Assembly: GCA_017860675.1 (NCBI GenBank)
Contig: JAGDMV010000131.1
Coordinates: 1-5,573, forward strand
Direction of reading: 5' to 3'
Origin: Chloroflexota bacterium
GTDB lineage: Bacteria > Chloroflexota > Limnocylindria > Limnocylindrales > CSP1-4
Length of the DNA: 5,573 nucleotides
Positions 1 through 4,505 of this stretch are shown in pieces; the stretch's first letter is position 1; each line of letters opens with the position of its first letter. The notes below the pieces were generated by a model. The model was not told the DNA's origin. It did no database searches and worked only from the letters and a program-made list of their open reading frames with translations. Position numbers and translations under genes: made by a program.

Positions 1-856
1 CCACTTCGGCCACCAGACGCGCCGCTGGAATCCCAAGATGCGCCCGTTCATCTTCGCCGAGCGCAACGGGATCCACATCATCGACCTCGCCCAGACCGTC
101 CAGCGACTCGACATGGCCCTCGCCGCCGTGCGCGAGACGACGGCCCGGGGCGAGGCCATCCTGTTCGTGGGCACCAAGAAGCAGGCCCAGGAGCCCGTGA
201 CCGAGGAGGCCGAACGCGCCGGCCAGCCGTACGTGACCTCGCGCTGGCTGGGCGGCATGCTCACCAACTTCGTGACCATCCGCAAGCGCCTCGGACTGCT
301 CGAGCAGCTCGAGGCGCGCGCCGCGGCCGGCGACTTCGAGCGGCTGCCCAAGAAGGAAGCCTCGCGCCTCAACGAGGACCTTCGCCGGCTGCGGATCTCG
401 CTCGGCGGCATCCGCAAGATGAAGCGCCTGCCCGGGGCCGTCTTCATTGTCGATCCGGCCCGCGAGCGGATCGCGGTGACCGAGTGCCGCAAGCTCGAGA
501 TCCCGATCGTCGGCACCGGCGACACGAACGTCGACCCCGACGAGATCGACTACATCATCCCGGCCAACGACGATGCGATCCGCTCGATCCGTCTCCTCTG
601 CCAGCTTGTCGCCGACGCGGCGATCGAGGGGGCGCGCGAACGCGCCGCCCGGGCCGAGCGCGAGCCCGAGCCGGAGCTCGAGGTCGAGCCCTTCGCCGGC
701 TACGAGGTGGAGGCTGCGACCGAGGAAGAGCTCGTCGCCCAGCTGGCCGCCGCCGGCGGCGCCCTCACCTTCGAGCCCGACCTCGAGGAGGAGCTGCTGC
801 CCGAGGTCCGGCACCTCGTTGAGCCGGCCGGCGACGACGGCCCGGCCGCAGACTGA
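1..856 (+). CDS. rpsB: 30S ribosomal protein S2 (5' partial)
   Basis: Structural protein of the small ribosomal subunit, needed for S1 docking and translation initiation in well-studied bacteria. The reading frame is already open at base 2 and begins with the conserved HFGHQTRRWNPKM block. This block lies about 15 residues into E. coli S2, so roughly 10-15 N-terminal codons are missing; the ATG at base 38 is an internal Met. Other S2 hallmarks follow in order: FVGTKKQAQE, RWLGGMLTNF, LPKKE, LGGIRKMKRLP, FIVDP, DTNVDPDEIDY and IPANDDAIRSIRLL. The visible part is 284 residues, against 241 for whole E. coli S2. The excess is a C-terminal tail of about 74 residues after the last core helix (bases 632-853), with 22 Asp/Glu. 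The core carries VGTGDTN where AIVDTN or similar is usual. It is the first visible gene of the operon; its promoter and any leader lie upstream of the window. Confidence 0.97.
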   Translation, partial: HFGHQTRRWNPKMRPFIFAERNGIHIIDLAQTVQRLDMALAAVRETTARGEAILFVGTKKQAQEPVTEEAERAGQPYVTSRWLGGMLTNFVTIRKRLGLLEQLEARAAAGDFERLPKKEASRLNEDLRRLRISLGGIRKMKRLPGAVFIVDPARERIAVTECRKLEIPIVGTGDTNVDPDEIDYIIPANDDAIRSIRLLCQLVADAAIEGARERAARAEREPEPELEVEPFAGYEVEAATEEELVAQLAAAGGALTFEPDLEEELLPEVRHLVEPAGDDGPAAD

Positions 857-924
857 CCACCCGTCCACGGCCCCGGCCGGCAGTCGAGACACCCGGCCAC
901 GATGCAACAGGAGATCGCACCCAG
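857..924 (+). other. rpsB-tsf intergenic spacer
   Basis: This 68-bp stretch is the only real gap in the window. It holds the tsf ribosome binding site near its 3' end. It also holds a possible hairpin: GGCCGG at 875-880 can pair with CCGGCC at 893-898 across a 12-base loop. No T-run follows the hairpin, so I do not call an intrinsic terminator, and I see no convincing -10/-35 pair. In E. coli part of the transcription is known to stop between rpsB and tsf, so some attenuation here is conceivable, but the sequence does not prove it. GC-rich chance pairing is an equally good explanation. Confidence 0.4.
909..913 (+). promoter_or_regulatory. Shine-Dalgarno site for tsf
   Basis: AGGAG ends 11 bases before the tsf ATG at 925. 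This is a good anti-SD match at slightly long spacing. It gives tsf its own initiation site, fitting a gene separated from rpsB by a spacer. Confidence 0.7.
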
Positions 925-1524
925 ATGTCCGACATCACCGCCGCCGACGTCAAGGCGCTGCGCGAGCAGACCGGCGCCGGCATGATGGACTGCAAACGCG
1001 CGCTGCTGGAGGCCGACGGCGACTTCGAGAAGGCCGTCGTCATCCTGCGCGAGCGCGGTCTGGCCGCGGCCGCCAAGCGGTCCGCCCGCGAGGCCCGCGA
1101 GGGGCTGGTGGCCAGCTACATCCACCCCGGCGGTCGGGTCGGGGTCCTGGTCGAGGTGAACTGCGAGACCGACTTCGTGGCCCGGACCGAGCAGTTCGCC
1201 AAGCTCGTCCGCGAGCTCGCGATGCAGGTTGCCGGCTTGTCGCCGCTCTACGTCGACGCCGCTGCGATCCCGGCCGCCGACGTCGAGGAGAAGCGCGCCG
1301 CGCTGCTGGCCGACGAGGCGGTCCAGGCCAAGCCGGACAGCGTTCGCCAGCAGATCGTGGAGGGCCAGCTGAAGAAGTGGCATGCCGAGGTCTGCCTCCT
1401 CGACCAGCCCTTCCGCGACACCGACATGACGGTCCGCGACCTGGTGACGAACGCGATCGCCACCATCGGCGAGAACATCGTCGTGCGGCGCTTCGTCCGC
1501 TTCGCCCTGGCAGAGGACCGCTAG
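925..1524 (+). CDS. tsf: Elongation factor Ts, compact form
   Basis: Cytoplasmic guanine-nucleotide exchange factor that releases GDP from EF-Tu. The N-terminal UBA-like domain (about residues 1-50) contains the first EF-Ts signature, LREQTGAGMMDCKRALLEA (residues 12-30). The second signature, EVNCETDFVAR, covers residues 77-87; its TDFV (82-85) is the loop that inserts into EF-Tu near the Mg2+ site. The C-terminal part keeps the family blocks QIVEGQLKKW, EVCLLDQPF and GENIVVRRFVRF. At 199 residues it is much shorter than E. coli EF-Ts (283) and close to the Thermus protein (196), which as I recall has a single core subdomain and acts as a dimer. Dimer action here is inferred from length only. 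The ATG follows a good ribosome site and begins the conserved N-terminus (MSDITAADVKALRE), so the start is secure. pyrH follows after 10 bases. Confidence 0.97.
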   Translation: MSDITAADVKALREQTGAGMMDCKRALLEADGDFEKAVVILRERGLAAAAKRSAREAREGLVASYIHPGGRVGVLVEVNCETDFVARTEQFAKLVRELAMQVAGLSPLYVDAAAIPAADVEEKRAALLADEAVQAKPDSVRQQIVEGQLKKWHAEVCLLDQPFRDTDMTVRDLVTNAIATIGENIVVRRFVRFALAEDR

Positions 1525-1527
1525 GAG
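1523..1527 (+). promoter_or_regulatory. Shine-Dalgarno site for pyrH, overlapping the tsf stop
   Basis: AGGAG begins inside the tsf TAG stop (1522-1524) and ends 7 bases before the pyrH ATG at 1535. A ribosome finishing tsf covers this site, which suggests coupled translation of the two genes. Confidence 0.75.
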
Positions 1528-1534
1528 AACCGCC

Positions 1535-2275
1535 ATGGGCAGCGAGGAGACGCCCGGCGGCTACCGCCGGATCCTGCTCAAGCTCTCCGGGGAGGCGCTC
1601 CTGGGGGAACGATCCTACGGCGTCGATCCGGCGTTCTGCTCGTTCATCGCCGGCCAGGTGGCGGCCGCGGTGAAGGACGGCGTCCAGGTGGGAATCGTCG
1701 TGGGGGGCGGCAACATCTTCCGCGGGCTGGCCGCCGCGGCGCGCGGCATGGACCGGGCCACCGGTGACTACATCGGCATGCTGGCAACGGTCATGAACGG
1801 ACTCGCCCTGCAGGACGCCCTGGAGCGGGTCGGCATCCCGACCCGGGTCATGACCGCCATCGCGATGAACGAGATCGCGGAGCCGTACATCCGCCGGCGA
1901 GCCATCCGCCACCTGGAGAAGGGGAGAGTGGCGATCTTCGTGGCCGGCACCGGCAACCCCTACTTCACCACCGACACCGCCGCCGCCCTCCGGGCGGTCG
2001 AGATCGGGGCCAGCGTCCTGCTCAAGGCGACCAAGGTCGATGGCGTGTACGACGCCGACCCGCTGGTGCACCCCGGGGCGCGGCGCTACAGTGAGCTGAC
2101 CTACGCCGACGTGCTGACCGAGCGGCTGAAGGTGCTCGACGCAACCGCGGTGTCGCTCTGCATGGAGAACGACCTGCCGATCATCGTCTTCGACCTGAAC
2201 GCCCCGGACAACATCCGCCGGGCCGCCCTCGGCGAGCCGGTCGGGACGCGCATCCACGGAGGTGGAACCGCATGA
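1535..2275 (+). CDS. pyrH: UMP kinase (uridylate kinase)
   Basis: Phosphorylates UMP to UDP with ATP, the step of pyrimidine synthesis that feeds UTP and CTP pools; cytoplasmic, and hexameric in known bacterial members. It belongs to the amino-acid-kinase fold, unrelated to eukaryotic UMP/CMP kinases. Visible motifs are KLSGEAL near the phosphate site (residues 16-22), VVGGGNIFRG (55-64), GDYIGMLATVMN with the UMP-contacting Asp78 (77-88), AGTGNPYFTTDTAA (137-150) and the nucleotide-binding LKATKVDGVYDADP (163-176). Length 246 is close to E. coli PyrH (241). The ATG sits 7 bases after AGGAG and leaves a normal short N-terminus before the first motif. Known bacterial enzymes are usually activated by GTP and inhibited by UTP; nothing here speaks for or against that. 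Its stop overlaps the frr start by 4 bases (ATGA). Confidence 0.98.
   Translation: MGSEETPGGYRRILLKLSGEALLGERSYGVDPAFCSFIAGQVAAAVKDGVQVGIVVGGGNIFRGLAAAARGMDRATGDYIGMLATVMNGLALQDALERVGIPTRVMTAIAMNEIAEPYIRRRAIRHLEKGRVAIFVAGTGNPYFTTDTAAALRAVEIGASVLLKATKVDGVYDADPLVHPGARRYSELTYADVLTERLKVLDATAVSLCMENDLPIIVFDLNAPDNIRRAALGEPVGTRIHGGGTA
2258..2263 (+). promoter_or_regulatory. Shine-Dalgarno site for frr, inside the pyrH end
   Basis: GGAGGT lies within the last codons of pyrH and ends 8 bases before the frr ATG at 2272. It is the strongest anti-SD match in the window. Together with the ATGA overlap it supports efficient, coupled initiation of frr. Confidence 0.85.
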
Positions 2276-2829
2276 GCAGCCAGGTTCTCGCCGCCGTCGA
2301 GCCGAAGATGGCTCGGGCCGTGGAGGTGATGGAGCGCGATCTGGCCGGCGTCCGGACCGGACGCGCCTCGACCGCCCTCGTCGAGCGCCTGCTCGTCGAG
2401 TATTACGGCACGCCGACGCCGCTCAACCAGCTGGCCGGCATCAGCGTCCCGGAGCCCCACCAGATCGTGATCCAGCCCTGGGACCGGGGCGTCCTCGGCG
2501 CCATCGAGAAGGCCATCCTGAAGAGCGACATCGGGCTGACTCCGAACGTCGACGGCACCGTGGTGCGCCTGCACCTGCCCCCGCTCACGGAGGAGCGGCG
2601 GCGCGACCTGGTGAAGGTCGTCCACCGCCGCATGGAGGAGGCGCGGGTGGAGATCCGCAATCTCCGCCGCGACGCCGCCGAGGCGATCAAGAGGGAGGAA
2701 CGGGACGGGACGATCGGCACCGACGATTCGTTCCGCGAGCTCGACAGCCTCCAGAAGGTGACTGACCGGCACATCGCTGACGTGGACCGGGTGGGCGCCG
2801 CCAAGGAGCGCGAGGTCCTGGAGTTCTAG
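2272..2829 (+). CDS. frr: Ribosome recycling factor
   Basis: Splits post-termination ribosomes together with EF-G so that subunits can be reused; cytoplasmic and essential in the bacteria tested. At 185 residues it has the same length as E. coli RRF and aligns without gaps by eye. Domain I helix 1 carries VRTGRAS (residues 27-33). The hinge and domain II region shows EYYGTPTPLNQLA (43-55) and the block around IEKAILKSDIGLTPN (78-92). LPPLTEERRRDLVK (102-115) leads into the long helices. RNLRRDA (129-135) keeps Arg132, the residue reported as critical in E. coli; the following Asn of the common RRDAN is Ala here. The ATG is fixed by a strong SD and the 4-base overlap with pyrH. The TAG stop shares its last base with the GTG start of uppS. 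Confidence 0.98.
   Translation: MSSQVLAAVEPKMARAVEVMERDLAGVRTGRASTALVERLLVEYYGTPTPLNQLAGISVPEPHQIVIQPWDRGVLGAIEKAILKSDIGLTPNVDGTVVRLHLPPLTEERRRDLVKVVHRRMEEARVEIRNLRRDAAEAIKREERDGTIGTDDSFRELDSLQKVTDRHIADVDRVGAAKEREVLEF
2820..2823 (+). promoter_or_regulatory. Likely Shine-Dalgarno site for uppS
   Basis: GGAG ends 5 bases before the GTG at 2829, and a second partial match, GAGGT at 2812-2816, lies 12 bases before it. This supports the GTG at 2829 over the in-frame GTG at 2892, which has only a GGGG run ahead of it. Confidence 0.5.
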
Positions 2830-3623
2830 TGGTTCAGCCGCGGGTCGCCCGGCCGACGGACTGCCGGTCGATCGCCGGCGCTGGGGCCGAGGTGTCCGCA
2901 CCCGACGCCGAGCGGCCGGCGGGCGGCGCCGCCGACGTCGATGCGCGGCCGGTGCACGTGGCCGTGATCATGGACGGGAACCGGCGCTGGGCCCGCGAGC
3001 GCGGCCTGGCCGACATCGACGGCCACGTGGCCGGCGTGGACGCCGTCCGGCGGCTGGTTCGCCACGTGGTCGACGCGGGGATCCCGGTCCTCTCGCTGTA
3101 CGCCTTCTCGCGCGAGAACTGGGCCCGGTCCGACGACGAGGTCGCGGGCCTCTTCCGCTTGCTGGCGGCGGCGATCCGCTCGGAGACGCCGGAGCTCGTC
3201 GCCCAGGGCGTGAGGGTCCGCGTCCTGGGCCGCCTGGCCGAGCTGCCCCAGGACCTGCGCGCCCAGGTCGAGGAGGCGCTCGAGGCGACCGCCGCGGGCG
3301 ACCGCCTGCAGCTCAACATCGCCTTCAACTACGGGGGCCGGACCGAGCTGGTCGACGCCGTCCGCCGGATCGTCGTCTCGGGCGTCCCCGCCGCCGAGAT
3401 CGACGAGGGGACGATCGCCGCAGCGCTCTACACGGCGGGCCTGCCCGACCCGGACCTGGTGATCCGCACCGGCGGCGAGCAACGCCTGTCGAACTTCCTC
3501 ATCTGGCAGTCGGCCTACGCCGAGTTCTGCTCCTGCCCGATGTCCTGGCCCGACTTCGGGCCGGAAGCGTTCGATGCCGCGCTCGAGGAGTACGCCTCGC
3601 GGACGCGGCGGTTCGGACGGTAG
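2829..3623 (+). CDS. uppS: Undecaprenyl diphosphate synthase (cis-prenyltransferase)
   Basis: Adds IPP units in cis to farnesyl diphosphate to make the C55 carrier for peptidoglycan precursors; acts at the inner face of the membrane. Family motifs are complete: HVAVIMDGNRRWA (residues 43-55) with catalytic Asp49, LYAFSRENWARS (90-101) with Glu96, Asn97, Trp98 and Arg100, LNIAFNYGGR (162-171), and LVIRTGGEQRLSNFLIWQSAYAEF (210-233) with Arg213, Arg219, Ser221 and Glu232. Ala92 stands where E. coli has Ala69; Leu there marks short-chain enzymes such as Rv1086, so a long-chain product is favoured. Odd point: the Arg39-equivalent position is Asp62 (GLADIDGH). The GTG start at 2829 gives 264 residues with about 40 poorly conserved, probably disordered N-terminal residues. 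A GTG at 2892 would give 243 residues, nearer the usual length, but lacks a good ribosome site. It sits between frr and cdsA, with 9 bases before cdsA. Confidence 0.94.
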   Translation: MVQPRVARPTDCRSIAGAGAEVSAPDAERPAGGAADVDARPVHVAVIMDGNRRWARERGLADIDGHVAGVDAVRRLVRHVVDAGIPVLSLYAFSRENWARSDDEVAGLFRLLAAAIRSETPELVAQGVRVRVLGRLAELPQDLRAQVEEALEATAAGDRLQLNIAFNYGGRTELVDAVRRIVVSGVPAAEIDEGTIAAALYTAGLPDPDLVIRTGGEQRLSNFLIWQSAYAEFCSCPMSWPDFGPEAFDAALEEYASRTRRFGR

Positions 3624-3632
3624 GCGCCGGCC

Positions 3633-4505
3633 ATGCGCGAGCGGACCATCAGCGCATTCGTCATCGTTCCCGTGGTCGTCGTCGCCATCGCCGCCGGCGG
3701 CCTCGGGATCGGCCTCCTGGTGCTGCTGCTGGCGACGCTCGCCGGTCGAGAGGCCGAGCGGCTTCTTGCCGGGGCCGGCCGGGCGCCGATCTCCTGGGGC
3801 GTGACAGCCGGGGCGCTCGTCCTGGTCGGCTGGGCCGCGATCCCTGCGATCGCCACGAGCGGACTGCTCGGCGAGCCGGCGCCCGGGGCAGACCTGGCAG
3901 CCCGGATCGCGGCTGTCGACCGCCTCGCGCTCGTCGGCCTGCTGGCCTTCATCGCGGCCGTGGCCGCCTTCACCCTCCGCGAGCCGGCTGCCGGCTTCGC
4001 CGGCTGGTCGGCGACAGTCTTCGGCATGGTCTATGTCGGTCTCCTCGGTACGGTGGCGACCCTCACCACGATCAGCATCGCCCCGACGTCGGGAGCGATC
4101 TGGGAGGAGCGGCTCTGGATCTTCGTCCTGCTGGCCGGCGTCTGGGGCTTCGACACCGGCGCCTACCTGATCGGGCGCGCCATCGGTCGGCGCCCGTTCT
4201 TCCCCTGGATCTCGCCCAAGAAGACGCTGGAGGGCGTGATCGGCGGCCTGCTGGTGGCCCTGCTGGCCGTGGGGATCGTGCTCGCTCTCGCCGGACAGCC
4301 CTGGTGGGAGGCGCTCCTGCTCGGGCCGTTCCTCGGCGTGGCCGCCCAGGCGGGCGACCTGGCCGAATCGCTCCTCAAGCGGGCGGCCGGGGCGAAGGAC
4401 TCCGGCACGCTGCTGCCCGGCCATGGCGGCATCCTCGACCGGGTCGACTCGATCCTGTTCGCGGCGCCGGTCCTGGTCGTCTACCTCGGCCTGGTGCATG
4501 GCTGA
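3633..4505 (+). CDS. cdsA: Phosphatidate cytidylyltransferase (CDP-diglyceride synthase)
   Basis: Integral membrane enzyme that makes CDP-diacylglycerol from phosphatidic acid and CTP, the branch-point precursor of bacterial phospholipids. The full CDS family signature is present at residues 246-272: SLLKR, KD at 255-256, PGHGG at 262-266 and DRVD at 269-272, preceded by GDLAE at 241-245. FDTGAYLIGRAIGRR (173-187) and ISPKKTLEG (193-201) are further family blocks. Hydrophobic stretches fit about eight membrane segments, roughly at 7-22, 24-38, 55-75, 98-115, 127-147, 161-181, 203-221 and 226-240, plus a C-terminal one at 273-288; these limits are by eye. Length 290 is typical. The ATG begins 9 bases after the uppS stop with only a weak GGTAGG-like site, so initiation is probably coupled to uppS. 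It is in the same reading frame as uppS. Its last 8 bases overlap the dxr start. Confidence 0.97.
   Translation: MRERTISAFVIVPVVVVAIAAGGLGIGLLVLLLATLAGREAERLLAGAGRAPISWGVTAGALVLVGWAAIPAIATSGLLGEPAPGADLAARIAAVDRLALVGLLAFIAAVAAFTLREPAAGFAGWSATVFGMVYVGLLGTVATLTTISIAPTSGAIWEERLWIFVLLAGVWGFDTGAYLIGRAIGRRPFFPWISPKKTLEGVIGGLLVALLAVGIVLALAGQPWWEALLLGPFLGVAAQAGDLAESLLKRAAGAKDSGTLLPGHGGILDRVDSILFAAPVLVVYLGLVHG

Noticed and set aside
38..40. ATG at 38 as the rpsB start
   Set aside because: The frame is open upstream and encodes the conserved S2 block HFGHQTRRWNPK directly before this Met, so the gene begins outside the window.
875..898. Possible intrinsic terminator or attenuator between rpsB and tsf
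   Set aside because: A 6-bp GC stem with a 12-base loop exists but has no following T-run, and such pairing is expected by chance at this GC content. Recorded only as part of the spacer.
573..1673. Plus-strand open frame of 366 codons spanning the end of rpsB, the spacer and tsf
   Set aside because: Out of frame with rpsB and tsf, with an Arg/Pro/Ser-rich product lacking any domain; it crosses a real stop-spacer-start junction and is a shadow.
1040..2257. Minus-strand open frame of 405 codons opposite tsf and pyrH
   Set aside because: Same GC-driven shadow effect; no motif, and it runs through two confident genes.
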